Assembly: GCA_947450765.1 (NCBI GenBank)
Contig: CANFXC010000004.1
Coordinates: 1 to 64,000, forward strand
Source: Comamonadaceae bacterium
GTDB taxonomy: Bacteria; Pseudomonadota; Gammaproteobacteria; Burkholderiales; Burkholderiaceae_C
Reading direction: 5' to 3'
DNA: 64,000 nt
In this document: positions 42,058 to 52,072 of the stretch, one piece after another
How the letters are laid out: each line of letters starts with the position of its first letter
Numbering within the stretch: the first letter of the stretch is position 1
The notes under the pieces: model-generated
What the model saw: only the letters and a program-made list of their open reading frames with translations
Database searches by the model: none
What the model was told of the DNA's origin: nothing
Position numbers and translations under genes: made by a program

Positions 42058-43032
42058 ATGCAACTTTCAATCAAGCGCGTGGTCATCGCCAGCGCTGCAA
42101 CGGCTCTTCTGTGCTTCTTAGCTCAAGCTCATGCCCAAAACTGGCCTACCAAGACGGTGCGCTTCATCGTGCCGTTCACACCGGGTGGCGCCAACGATCT
42201 GATGGCGCGCGCTGCCGCTGAAGGGGCCGGCAAAGCACTGGGTCAAACCGTCATCGTTGAAAACCGCGGCGGTGCGGGTGGTTCATTGGGCGCAGACATC
42301 GTCGCCAAGAGCGCGCCGGATGGCTACACATTTCTAATCAGTGCGGCCGGGGTTATTTCGAACAGCATGATCAAAAAGTCATTGCCATTCAAAGATGAAG
42401 ACCTCGTTCCCGTCGTCATGATTGGTGTCGCGCCATCGGTCATCGTGGTACCAAAATCTGCCCCCTATGACACGTTACGTGAATTTGTAGAAGCCTCCAA
42501 AAAAGGCAAAGGCTTCAACTTCGCGACGGCAGGGACGGGTAGCACGCCGCATTTCGTTGCCGAAATGCTGAACGTCAAGTATGGCGCAAAGCTTCAACCG
42601 GTGCCCTACAAAAGCGGATCAGAAAGCACCACGGCAGTCTTGGGTGGACAAGTTGAAGGTACTTCAGAGGCCAGCATCATTGCGTTGCCGCATATTCGCG
42701 GAGATGGCCGCTTCAAGCCGCTGGCCACGACATGGACAAAGCGCATATCGGCTTACCCGCAACTGTCAACCGCTGTCGAGCAGGGGTTCCCTGATTTGCA
42801 AATTGCACATTGGGCCGGGCTGCATGCACCCCGCGGAACGCCGCCCGACATCATGGACAAATTAGCCGCCGCCGTCGACAAGGCCATGCACGACCCGGCC
42901 AATGCTGAAAAACTGCGCAAACTGGGGATTGAGCCGGTCGGCGGCACACGGCCAGACTTCGTCACCTTCGTTGATGCTGAACGCAAACGCTTGGGCGAGA
43001 TTGTGAAGGCTGCACACATGAAAGAAGAATGA
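42058..43032 (+). CDS. Bug/TctC-type substrate-binding protein
   Basis: WPTKTVRFIVPFTPGGANDLMARAAAEGAGKALGQTVIVENRGGAGGSLG. Confidence 0.92.
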   Translation: MQLSIKRVVIASAATALLCFLAQAHAQNWPTKTVRFIVPFTPGGANDLMARAAAEGAGKALGQTVIVENRGGAGGSLGADIVAKSAPDGYTFLISAAGVISNSMIKKSLPFKDEDLVPVVMIGVAPSVIVVPKSAPYDTLREFVEASKKGKGFNFATAGTGSTPHFVAEMLNVKYGAKLQPVPYKSGSESTTAVLGGQVEGTSEASIIALPHIRGDGRFKPLATTWTKRISAYPQLSTAVEQGFPDLQIAHWAGLHAPRGTPPDIMDKLAAAVDKAMHDPANAEKLRKLGIEPVGGTRPDFVTFVDAERKRLGEIVKAAHMKEE

Positions 43033-43892
43033 TGAGCACCAAGAAACAACTGCGAACCCTTGTAGAAGCACGCCGCGGGGTGATCGTACCGGGCGCCTTC
43101 AACGCACTTTCAGCGCGCGTCATCGTGGACCTGGGTTTTCAAGCCATTTACATCACGGGCGCCGGCGTCACCAACATGACCTTCGCCCTGCCCGACCAAG
43201 CCTTCATGGGCCTCGGCGACATTACCGACCACACGGCACGCATCCGTGATGCAGTCGAAGTGCCGCTGATCGTCGATGCCGACACCGGTTTTGGCAACGC
43301 CCTCAACACCTACCAAACTGTCCGCACGCTTGAGCGCGCGGGTGCCGACTGCATTCAGATCGAAGACCAAGTCAGCCCCAAACGCTGCGGCCATTTCTCC
43401 GGCAAAGAAGTCATCACCACCATCGAGATGATCGGCAAAATCAAGGCGGCAGTCGATGCCCGCCGCGACCCCGATCTGCTCATCATGGCCCGCACCGACG
43501 CCTGCGCCATGTATGGCTTTGAGGCTGCGCTTGAACGCGCCCAGTTGTTCAGCGAAGCCGGTGCCGACATGCTATTTGTCGAAGCCGTGACCACGGCCGA
43601 AGAAATTCGTACCCTGCCCACACGCTTGAAAATCCCGCAACTGATGAACATGGTGATTGGCGGCAAGACCCCTATTTTCAGCGCCGAAGAATTGGGTGGC
43701 CTGGGCTATGGCATCGTGCTGTATGCCAACGCGGCGCTGCAAGGCGCGGTGTCCGGTATGCAAAAAGCACTGACCGTATTAAGAGACACACAGCGCATTG
43801 ATGAAGACCCCAGTTTGGTTGTCTCTTTTGCCGAACGACAACGCCTCGTCGGCAAGCCCCTGTGGGATGCCATGGAAAAGAAATACCAGTGA
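43029..43892 (+). CDS. Isocitrate lyase/PEP mutase family protein (oxaloacetate decarboxylase/methylisocitrate lyase-like)
   Basis: PLIVDADTGFGNALNTYQTVRTLERAGADCIQIEDQVSPKRCGHFSGKEVI. Confidence 0.9.
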   Translation: MMSTKKQLRTLVEARRGVIVPGAFNALSARVIVDLGFQAIYITGAGVTNMTFALPDQAFMGLGDITDHTARIRDAVEVPLIVDADTGFGNALNTYQTVRTLERAGADCIQIEDQVSPKRCGHFSGKEVITTIEMIGKIKAAVDARRDPDLLIMARTDACAMYGFEAALERAQLFSEAGADMLFVEAVTTAEEIRTLPTRLKIPQLMNMVIGGKTPIFSAEELGGLGYGIVLYANAALQGAVSGMQKALTVLRDTQRIDEDPSLVVSFAERQRLVGKPLWDAMEKKYQ

Positions 43893-43905
43893 GCAGGTGC
43901 TACCG

Positions 43906-45012
43906 ATGAAAAAACATTGGCTTGCAACCACCTGTGTCACCTGCATCTTCGTGACGTCAGTCAGCCATGGCAAGACCGCTACCGAGGTTTATGAAAAAGC
44001 AGCTGCGAGCACGGTCGTCGTCAAAAATATTGACCCTATCGCCGGTAAACTGAAGACGGGCACTGGCGTTGCGATCGGTCAAGGTCAGGTTGTGACCAAC
44101 TGCCACGTTATTAAAAATGCCCATTTACTGAGGGTGCGCAGCGCAGACACAGACTACCCGGCCACCCTGCATCACGCTGACTGGGGACGCGACCTTTGCT
44201 CACTCACCGTCCCGGGTCTGGACGTCCCGTCCGCATCAATCGGCAATTCAACAACATTGAAAATCGGCGCCAAAGTCTACGCATTGGGAACGCCCAAGGG
44301 CCTCGCCCTCACCCTCTCGGACGGCATCGTTTCCGGCTTTCGCGAACGCCAGAATGGCCGCTACATCCAGACCACCGCAGCCATCTCGCACGGGTCCAGC
44401 GGTGGTGGCTTGTTCGATGAGAACGCAGCGCTCATCGGGCTCACCACTTTTTACATGGCCGACGGGCAAAACCTGAATTTCGCTCTGCCCATTGAGTGGG
44501 TCAGCGAGCTGTCCCAGCGTGATTCAACTGCGATGTCGACGGCATCATTCAGACCACTTGCACCTGTGGCAACGTCGTGGCAGAACACATCCTACGAGCT
44601 AGAAGCCCGCAAGGACTGGTCGGCGTTGCTTGAACTCAGCGAGCAATGGACGAAGGCCGAGGTAAATAACGACGCCGCATGGAAGAGCTTGGGGGCAGCT
44701 TTTTTTCGAACAGGCCATACTGTGAAAGCCATAGAAGCATGGGGCAAGGCGACTCGCGTCAACCCCGATGACGCTGATGTGTGGTTCCTCATGGGAGTGG
44801 CACAGATTGCGGTGGGTCAAAACACAAAAGGCATTGCGGCCTATCAGCATGCGTTGAGCATTGAACCGGAAGACGCTGTTGCCTGGTACAGCTTGGGAGA
44901 ACAGTACGAACGGTCAGGGCAGCGCAGCAAGGTTCGTGAGGTTTACAAACAGCTGAAGAAGTTAGATCCGGTGCACGCGGAGCAATTCTTCATCAAGGTC
45001 CTCATGCCTTGA
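43906..45012 (+). CDS. Secreted trypsin-like (S1/HtrA-like) serine protease fused to C-terminal TPR repeats
   Basis: Signal peptide; triad motifs VVTNCHVI, GRDLCSL, SHGSSGGGLF; C-terminal TPR units (AAWKSLGAAFFRTGHTVKAIEAWGKATRVNPDDADVWFLMGV..). Confidence 0.88.
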   Translation: MKKHWLATTCVTCIFVTSVSHGKTATEVYEKAAASTVVVKNIDPIAGKLKTGTGVAIGQGQVVTNCHVIKNAHLLRVRSADTDYPATLHHADWGRDLCSLTVPGLDVPSASIGNSTTLKIGAKVYALGTPKGLALTLSDGIVSGFRERQNGRYIQTTAAISHGSSGGGLFDENAALIGLTTFYMADGQNLNFALPIEWVSELSQRDSTAMSTASFRPLAPVATSWQNTSYELEARKDWSALLELSEQWTKAEVNNDAAWKSLGAAFFRTGHTVKAIEAWGKATRVNPDDADVWFLMGVAQIAVGQNTKGIAAYQHALSIEPEDAVAWYSLGEQYERSGQRSKVREVYKQLKKLDPVHAEQFFIKVLMP

Positions 45013-45045
45013 GTCTAGGATGCTTTGCCAACGGCCACAGCGTCC

Positions 45046-46473
45046 TCACTGCCCGACTTGAACTTGCCAACCACCGCCCAGTGCTTTGATCAGGACGACA
45101 GTCGTGACCAACCTCTGCCCCAATATTTGTGACGCCTGTCGCTCGCTGTTCAATAAGGTTTGTTGAGCCGTGATGACGTCAAGGTAATTGGCGATACCGC
45201 CTTCATACCGTTCGCTGGCGATGTTCAACACACGCGTGGCGCTTTTGACAGCCGTCAGGGTTTGGTTGTAGGCGAGATCCAAAGACGCCACGCCACTGAT
45301 GCCGTCTTGCACTTCCTGCATGGCAGTGAGCACGACGCGGCGGTAATTGGCCACCGTCACGTCGTAACCCGCACGGCTGAAATCGAGGTTGGCCTTGATC
45401 CTGCCACCGTCAAACAACACCTGTGTGGCAGACACACCGAGTGACCAAACCATGCTGGGAGCGCTGAACAATTTTGGCAGGCTCGTGCTGTCCAAACCAA
45501 TACTCGGTCCCATGATCACGCTGGGATAAAAAGCTGCGTTGGCCACGCCAATCTGTGCGTTAGCAGCGGCCATCGCCCGCTCGGCCAAAGCCACGTCAGG
45601 ACGACGCTCCAAAATGTCAGAGGGTATCCCGAGGGGTACGTTGGGTGGTGGTGCTAATCTTGATTGCGAGGCGATTTTGAATTCTGGGGCCGGCGTTCCG
45701 GTCAGGGTGGCGATGGCGTCTTCAAACACCGCACGCTGCCGCTTGAGCAAAAAAACCTGAGACAAAGTGGTGTCCAACAGGGCTTGCTGCTGCGCCATTT
45801 CCAGGCCCGACGTAGCGCCCAAGTCATGTCGGTCGGTCGCCAACACCAACAGCTTTTTTTGCAACTCTATGGATTGCGACAAAACCTCAAGATCAGCGTC
45901 GAGCGCTCGCAAATTGAAGTAATTGATCGCCACATCAGCCGCCAACAGCAACTTGGTGTTTTCCAAATCTGCAGCCGATTGCTCAGCAGTCGCAGTCGCC
46001 CCGTCAACCAAATTTTGTACTCGACCGGCCAAATCAACTTCGTAATTCACGGCGAGCGACGGCACGATGTCGTTTTGAATCGTCGAAAAATTAGCCGTGT
46101 TGTTTTTGCTCCAAGGCCGGTTGGCCGAAATCCGCTGATTCGCGACACGGGTTCCCAGGGTGACCTGCGGGAAAAGACTGGCTGACGTTGATGCAAGAGT
46201 CGCTCTGGCCTGTGCCAAGCGGGCATTCGCCGCCGCCAAGGTCTGGTTGCTCAGCATCGCCTTTTGCTCTAAGGCATTGAGTTGGACGTCTTCAAATCTT
46301 TCCCACCATGGGCCTTTGGCCGCCCGGTCGTTCGGCACACTGGTGCGCCACGGCGCTTGGGTCTGCCAGGTCACGGGCATCTCTACTGGGGGCTTGGTAT
46401 AGATCGGTGCCGTCGTGCAGCCCGCCAACAAAGTGCTGACACTGACAAGAAATTTGAGCTTCATGAGTTTCAT
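45046..46473 (-). CDS. Efflux transporter outer membrane lipoprotein (NodT/OprM family)
   Basis: Lipobox LLAGC, PPNVPLGIPSDILERRPDVALAERAMAAANAQIGVANAAFYPSV. Confidence 0.92.
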   Translation of the reverse strand: MKLMKLKFLVSVSTLLAGCTTAPIYTKPPVEMPVTWQTQAPWRTSVPNDRAAKGPWWERFEDVQLNALEQKAMLSNQTLAAANARLAQARATLASTSASLFPQVTLGTRVANQRISANRPWSKNNTANFSTIQNDIVPSLAVNYEVDLAGRVQNLVDGATATAEQSAADLENTKLLLAADVAINYFNLRALDADLEVLSQSIELQKKLLVLATDRHDLGATSGLEMAQQQALLDTTLSQVFLLKRQRAVFEDAIATLTGTPAPEFKIASQSRLAPPPNVPLGIPSDILERRPDVALAERAMAAANAQIGVANAAFYPSVIMGPSIGLDSTSLPKLFSAPSMVWSLGVSATQVLFDGGRIKANLDFSRAGYDVTVANYRRVVLTAMQEVQDGISGVASLDLAYNQTLTAVKSATRVLNIASERYEGGIANYLDVITAQQTLLNSERQASQILGQRLVTTVVLIKALGGGWQVQVGQ

Positions 46474-46487
46474 GATTTAAGCCAGGC

Positions 46488-47765
46488 TCACGGTTTCGCA
46501 GACACTTTGCTTGTCCGGGTGTCGCCAGTGCTTTTGTCTGTCTTGGCCACTTTGTCATCATCGGCAGCGACAAAGCTAACTTCAGCACCCGTGCTCAATG
46601 AATCGGACGGGTTCAACACCAAGCGTTCGCCGCTGGCCAGACCACTCATGATTTCAACTTTCACGCCGTAGTTGCGGCCGAGCTGAACGGGCTTGATGTT
46701 CACACGGTTGTTGTCGTCGACCACGGCCACCATCGTGCCTTCACCGCGAATAATCAACGCATTGTTCGGAATCGACAAACTGCGACTCAGCGCCAGCGGT
46801 ATCTCGACTTGCACAAAAGCCCCCGGTAACAACACGCCGTCTTTGTTGGCCAGCGAGACTTCGACTTGCAGCGTGCGCGATTGCGTGTCTATCGACGCAC
46901 CTGTACGGGCCACTTTGCCGTCAAATTTATTCCCCCTCAATTCCGCCTGAGTCACCACCACGCTTTGGCCGACCTTGATCAGTTGCGCATAGCTTTGTGG
47001 CACGTTGATGTAAAGGCGCAAAGGGTCTGTTTGCGTCACGATGAACAAGGCGCGGGCCAAACCGCCGCCAGCACCAGCGTCAATCAAATCGCCGGTGTCG
47101 ACATTTCGCCGAGTGATCACGCCATCGGTCGGGGCCAGCAATTTTTTGAAGCCTTGCAGCTGACTCAAACGTTGCACGTTGGCCTCTGCCGCCGCTAAGT
47201 TAGACACCGCTTGGTCGCTGGCGCTGCGCTTTTCATCCAGCTCTTGCTGCGAGACCACGTCTTTTTTACGCAGTGCGTCCCAACGCGCCGCCGTACTTTT
47301 GGCCAAGTCAAGACTGGACTGCGCCTGCTGCCGCGTGGCCACCGCTTGCGACAGTTGCTGGTCGGTTTCAGGCGTTTCAATTTCAGCCAGCAGCTCACCG
47401 CGGCTCACTCTGGCACCAATGTCCTTGGTCCAACGCTTCACGTAACCGCCAGCTCTCGCGTAAATCGGCGACTGTGTGTAGCCTTGCAGCGTGCCCGGCA
47501 GCGCAATGGTTTGGCCAGCTTCACTCGACTTGGCCAGCGTGGTCTTGACGTAATTGCGACCTCGCTCGACCACGCCAGCTTGCAGTTCTTGGGTGTTTTG
47601 CATACGGCTGACCACAGTGCGGGCCGCGCCCAAACCGAGCAGCACCAACACCACGACCACCACGATTTTGGTTCGGCGCACGACCGCGCCCCGCTTCAAC
47701 AATTCTCCGGCGTCCTCAACCTGCAAAGGATGGACGGCCATTTGGGAATGACGCTCTTCAGACAT
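46488..47765 (-). CDS. RND efflux periplasmic adaptor subunit
   Basis: Membrane-fusion protein motifs (SPIYARAGGYVKRWTKDIGARVSRGELLAEIETPETDQQL). Confidence 0.92.
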   Translation of the reverse strand: MSEERHSQMAVHPLQVEDAGELLKRGAVVRRTKIVVVVVLVLLGLGAARTVVSRMQNTQELQAGVVERGRNYVKTTLAKSSEAGQTIALPGTLQGYTQSPIYARAGGYVKRWTKDIGARVSRGELLAEIETPETDQQLSQAVATRQQAQSSLDLAKSTAARWDALRKKDVVSQQELDEKRSASDQAVSNLAAAEANVQRLSQLQGFKKLLAPTDGVITRRNVDTGDLIDAGAGGGLARALFIVTQTDPLRLYINVPQSYAQLIKVGQSVVVTQAELRGNKFDGKVARTGASIDTQSRTLQVEVSLANKDGVLLPGAFVQVEIPLALSRSLSIPNNALIIRGEGTMVAVVDDNNRVNIKPVQLGRNYGVKVEIMSGLASGERLVLNPSDSLSTGAEVSFVAADDDKVAKTDKSTGDTRTSKVSAKP

Positions 47766-47768
47766 GAC

Positions 47769-50700
47769 TCAAAGCTCCTGGGACGAAAGGCGAAGTTCAC
47801 GCGCCGCCTGTTGCCGCGCTTTGCGGTGCGACAGACGCTGATGAACTTCGGCGTAAATAACGGGTACAAAAAACAGCGTCGAAACAGTGGCAAACAACAA
47901 GCCGCCGATCACCGCCCGGCCCAAAGGCGCGTTTTGTTCAGCGCCCTCGCCCAGGCCCAAGGCCATGGGAATCATGCCGATGATCATGGCCAGCGCGGTC
48001 ATCAGCACCGGCCGAATGCGGGTGGCGCCAGCTTCCAGGGCGCAGGACAAAGGCGTGATGCCGTCTTCTCGGCGTTGGCGGGCAAAAGCAATCACCAAAA
48101 TACTGTTGGCGGTGGCGACGCCCATCGTCATGATCGCGCCAGTCAGCGCCGGCACGCTGAGCGTGGTGCCGGTGATAAACAACATCCACGCGATACCGGC
48201 CAAGGCAGCAGGCAAGGCGGTGATGATGATGGCCGCGTCAATCCACGACTGAAACGTCACCACAATCAGCAAGTACACCAGCACAATCGCCATCGCCAGA
48301 CCCAAGCCCAGACCAATGAAGGACGAGCGCATGGTCTCGACCTGACCGCGAATCACGACTTGGTTACCCCGTGTCAGTTTGGGAGAAATCTCGTCCACCA
48401 GTTTTTTGATCTGGTCGGCCACACTGGCCAGGTCGGTGCCTTGAACGCCCACATACACATCAATCGCGGGTTGCAAGTTGTAGCGTGAAACGATCGGCAA
48501 CTGCCGCCCGGTTTTCGCTTCCACCAAGTTGCCGAGCAACTGATTCGTGGTGTTCGACACGGTCGCACCGTTGACGCCACTGTTGGCGTTGGGCGCCGGG
48601 CCAATCGGCAGACTTAGCAGCGAATCAATCGAATCCACCTTGTATTGCGGCGACTGAACCACGACGTTGTACACCACGCCATTTTTCGGATTCAGCCAGA
48701 AGGCCGGTGCGGTTTGCGAGCTGCCCGACAAAGCAATCAAAACGTTTTGACCGACGTTGGTGGCGCCCAGTCCAAAGTGCTGCAGGCGGGTTCGGTCCAT
48801 CTTCAAATAAACCACCGGGCCGTCCAAACGCTGGTGCACATGAGCGTCTACCGCGCCTGGAATTTTGCGGATGGCGGTGGTCAGTTCGGCAGCGCGCGCG
48901 GCATTGCCCTCAAGGTCATTGCCGGTGAACTGAACGTCAATCGCCGCGGGCAATCCGAAGTTCAAAATCTGCGTTGAAATATCGGCCGGTTGAAAGAAAA
49001 ATTCAACGCTTGGAAAGCGTTTCGGCAACTCGGTGCGCAGCAGATTGACAAAGCCTTCGGTCGGCTTGTGCCCTTCTTTCAGGGACATCAAAATCTCAGC
49101 GTCCATGGTGCCAATAGTGCCGGCATTGCTGTACGACAAATTGATACCGCTGTTCGGCAAACCGACGTTGTCCAAAATAGTTTCGAGTTGATCGGCAGGC
49201 ACCATCTCGCGAATCGCAGATTCAACGGCGTCGGCAATGCGCGCGGTTTCTTCAATCCGTGTGCCCGTTGGCGCGCGCATGTGCAGCCGCATTTGACCGG
49301 CATCGACACTCGGGAAAAAGTCGCGCCCCAACACGGGGTACAACAAACACGACAGCAAACAAAAGCCCAAAAACAAGGAGATGAATCGCCCGCGCTGCGT
49401 CAGCGCGGCCGACAACGCCAGCGTGTAAGCCCGCCGTACGTGCTCAAACTTGGCGTCAAAGCCGCGGTACAGCCTTTGCAACAGGCCGGGTTTTGTCTCC
49501 GCCTTGGCAGCGGCATGCACGCCACCCATCATCAACATGACCAAAGTAGGGACCAAGGTGCGCGACAAAATATAAGACGCGATCATGGCGAAAACCACGG
49601 CTTCAGCCAAAGGCACAAACAGAAAGCGCGCGACGCCCGACAGAAAAAACATGGGCACAAAAACAATGCAAATACACAAGGTGGCGACAAAAGCAGCAGG
49701 GCCAATTTCGCCAGCACCGACTTCAATCGCCTCGTTCAATTCTTTGCCCAGATGCAAATGCCGCTCGATGTTTTCAATCGTCACGATGGCCTGGTCAACC
49801 AAAATACCGACCGACAAGGCGAGCCCACCCAGCGTCATCAAATTAAGCGTTTCGCCCAGCGCAAACAAGACCAAAATGGACGCCAAAATCGACAAGGGAA
49901 TGGTCAGCGCGATGATGACGGTGCTACGCCAGTTGCCCAAAAACAGCAGCACCATCAAAGCCGTCAAGGCGGCCGCGATCAAGGCCTCTGTCACGACACC
50001 CAAGACCGCCGCTTTGACAAATACCGACTGGTCAAACAAAGGCGTGACTTTGACGTCGGCCGGCAGGGTTTGCACCGTTTTTGGCAGCAAAGCTTTGACG
50101 TTGGCAACGATGTCCAGCGTCGACGCGCCACCGTTTTTCAACACCGACACCAGCACGCCTCGCAGCCCGTCTTGGCGCACCACATTTGTCTGCGGTTGAA
50201 AGCCGTCACGCACGTAAGCTACTTCACGTAAATACGTGGTGGCGTTGTTCAGAGTTCGGACCGGCAAGTCGTTGAGTTCGCCCAGCACGTCGGGCGAGCC
50301 GTTCATGCGCACGGCGTACTCGGTTTCACCCAGCTTGACCGTTCCCGAAGGCAGAATCAAATTCTGCGTGTTGACCGCATTCACGACGTCCGCCGGCGCG
50401 AGTCCACGCGCCTGCAAAGCCTGAATGTCAAGGTCAACGGAAATCACCCGGACCTTGCCACCGTAAGGAAACGGCGAGGCCACACCGGGCACGGTGATGA
50501 GTTGCGGACGCAAGCCGTTGACGGCCACATCAAACAGCGCATTTTCAGCCAGCGTTGGGCTCGACAAAGCCAGTTGCATGACCGGAATGCTGGAGGCCGA
50601 ATATTTGATCACCAGCGGCGGCGTGATGCCGGGCGGCAGCTGCCGCACCTGAGTTTGCACCGACGCCACCACTTGAGCAATAGCCGTCTGGATGTTGACA

Positions 50701-50996
50701 CCTGGCTGGAAAAATACCTTGATGACGCTGACGCCATACAGCGAGGTCGATTCGATGTGCTCGATATCGCTCACCACGGTGGTGAGACCCCGTTCAGTCT
50801 GACCCGCTACACGCTGCCCCATTTCTTGAGCAGGCAGACCGTTGTAGTTCCAGATGACGCTGATCACCGGAATATTGATTTCCGGAAAAATATCCGTCGC
50901 CATGTTGAACAAGGCAAAGGGCGTACCCAAGACGATCAGCATCGCCATCACAATGAATGTGTACGGACGCTTGAGCGCCAATTGAACCATCGACAT
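47769..50996 (-). CDS. RND family efflux permease
   Basis: 1075 aa, 12-TM RND pattern; GLALSVGILVDQAIVTIENIERHL, MTMGVATANSILVIAFARQRR. Confidence 0.94.
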   Translation of the reverse strand: MSMVQLALKRPYTFIVMAMLIVLGTPFALFNMATDIFPEINIPVISVIWNYNGLPAQEMGQRVAGQTERGLTTVVSDIEHIESTSLYGVSVIKVFFQPGVNIQTAIAQVVASVQTQVRQLPPGITPPLVIKYSASSIPVMQLALSSPTLAENALFDVAVNGLRPQLITVPGVASPFPYGGKVRVISVDLDIQALQARGLAPADVVNAVNTQNLILPSGTVKLGETEYAVRMNGSPDVLGELNDLPVRTLNNATTYLREVAYVRDGFQPQTNVVRQDGLRGVLVSVLKNGGASTLDIVANVKALLPKTVQTLPADVKVTPLFDQSVFVKAAVLGVVTEALIAAALTALMVLLFLGNWRSTVIIALTIPLSILASILVLFALGETLNLMTLGGLALSVGILVDQAIVTIENIERHLHLGKELNEAIEVGAGEIGPAAFVATLCICIVFVPMFFLSGVARFLFVPLAEAVVFAMIASYILSRTLVPTLVMLMMGGVHAAAKAETKPGLLQRLYRGFDAKFEHVRRAYTLALSAALTQRGRFISLFLGFCLLSCLLYPVLGRDFFPSVDAGQMRLHMRAPTGTRIEETARIADAVESAIREMVPADQLETILDNVGLPNSGINLSYSNAGTIGTMDAEILMSLKEGHKPTEGFVNLLRTELPKRFPSVEFFFQPADISTQILNFGLPAAIDVQFTGNDLEGNAARAAELTTAIRKIPGAVDAHVHQRLDGPVVYLKMDRTRLQHFGLGATNVGQNVLIALSGSSQTAPAFWLNPKNGVVYNVVVQSPQYKVDSIDSLLSLPIGPAPNANSGVNGATVSNTTNQLLGNLVEAKTGRQLPIVSRYNLQPAIDVYVGVQGTDLASVADQIKKLVDEISPKLTRGNQVVIRGQVETMRSSFIGLGLGLAMAIVLVYLLIVVTFQSWIDAAIIITALPAALAGIAWMLFITGTTLSVPALTGAIMTMGVATANSILVIAFARQRREDGITPLSCALEAGATRIRPVLMTALAMIIGMIPMALGLGEGAEQNAPLGRAVIGGLLFATVSTLFFVPVIYAEVHQRLSHRKARQQAARELRLSSQEL

Positions 50997-51271
50997 GAAG
51001 AAATTGCTCCGGAAACTTGACTGGGTCTGACAACAAATGGCCCAACTTAAAAATTAAGTCGACTCATTCACTCCGCTAAAAAACGCAATTCTTCGGCACT
51101 TTACGTAATTGGTTGCAAATCTTACAGAGTCATGGGCGCTCGAGCACAGGGGTTTCCACGTAGGTTGACGGACTTTACCCGGCGTTGACAACTGGCTGGC
51201 TCAGGTCGCATCGTTATTCATCGTTCATATTAGGGCCGCATAATCTTGTTTCAATCTTCTGGGTGAAAGTC

Positions 51272-51841
51272 ATGCAACAACAACCAAAAACGAGTTACGA
51301 CGGCATCAGTCAAGCATTTCATTGGCTCACAGCCTTGCTGGTTGTAACGGCCTTTATTCTCGGCCCAGAGCACTTCGGTCGGCTCATGAAGCAAGGCATC
51401 GACCCGGCCAGTCGCATCGACATCGTCTGGCATGAGTCGCTGGGCATCGTGGTCTTGGTCTTGACCGTGCTGCGACTTGTTTGGGTGACCCTACGCGCAA
51501 GCACGCCGCAGTTCCCAATGGCACCGTGGATGCGCGTCACGGGCCAGTTGGTGCACATGGTGTTGTGGGCACTTTTGTTGGCCTTGCCCGTCACCGCCTT
51601 ACTGGCTTTGGGCAGCGAGGATATTCCACTCACGCTGCTGGGCGGCATCCGCGTTGAGCCCATACCGCTGGTGAAAGCGTCCGGCATCGGGGCACTCACG
51701 GACTGGGGAGATGTGCACAAGCTCTTGGGCGACGCCATCGTCTGGCTCGCCGGCTTGCACGCTGCTGCGGCCATTTACCATCATCTAGTACTCCAAGATG
51801 ACGTACTGAAGTCCATGTTGCCAAGGCGCGATTCGCATTGA
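51272..51841 (+). CDS. Cytochrome b561 family protein
   Basis: Four-TM b561 pattern with histidines (FHWLTALLVV, HESLGIVVLVLTVLRLVW, LLGDAIVWLAGLHAAAAIYHHLV). Confidence 0.88.
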   Translation: MQQQPKTSYDGISQAFHWLTALLVVTAFILGPEHFGRLMKQGIDPASRIDIVWHESLGIVVLVLTVLRLVWVTLRASTPQFPMAPWMRVTGQLVHMVLWALLLALPVTALLALGSEDIPLTLLGGIRVEPIPLVKASGIGALTDWGDVHKLLGDAIVWLAGLHAAAAIYHHLVLQDDVLKSMLPRRDSH

Positions 51842-51908
51842 AAGTCGCGCCAGACGCTGCGTCTTTTTTGGAGTGCCGAGGGTGCGGCAGAAATCTTGGA
51901 CTGGTTGA

Positions 51909-52034
51909 TGCCGTGAGTCCGAGGCTCACTCGGTATTCGCGGGGACTGAGTGAGCCAAGGGAGATCTTGATACGCTTTTCGTTATACCAGTGGACGTAGG
52001 AATCAACGACCTGAATGAACTGCTCAATGGTTGC
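51909..52034 (-). pseudogene. C-terminal remnant of an IS3-family transposase (OrfB)
   Basis: Minus-strand translation ATIEQFIQVVDSYVHWYNEKRIKISLGSLSPREYRVSLGLTA, preceded by an in-frame TAG (52035-52037). Confidence 0.85.
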
Positions 52035-52072
52035 CTAGACTTCACCCGTTTGTCATAAGATTGCAACGATTT

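Noticed and set aside
47211-48488. 425-aa plus-strand ORF antisense to RND adaptor/permease
   Set aside because: Low-complexity H/Q/R-rich shadow translation over two well-supported genes
48990-50231. 413-aa plus-strand ORF antisense to the RND permease
   Set aside because: Shadow ORF with biased composition, no domain signature
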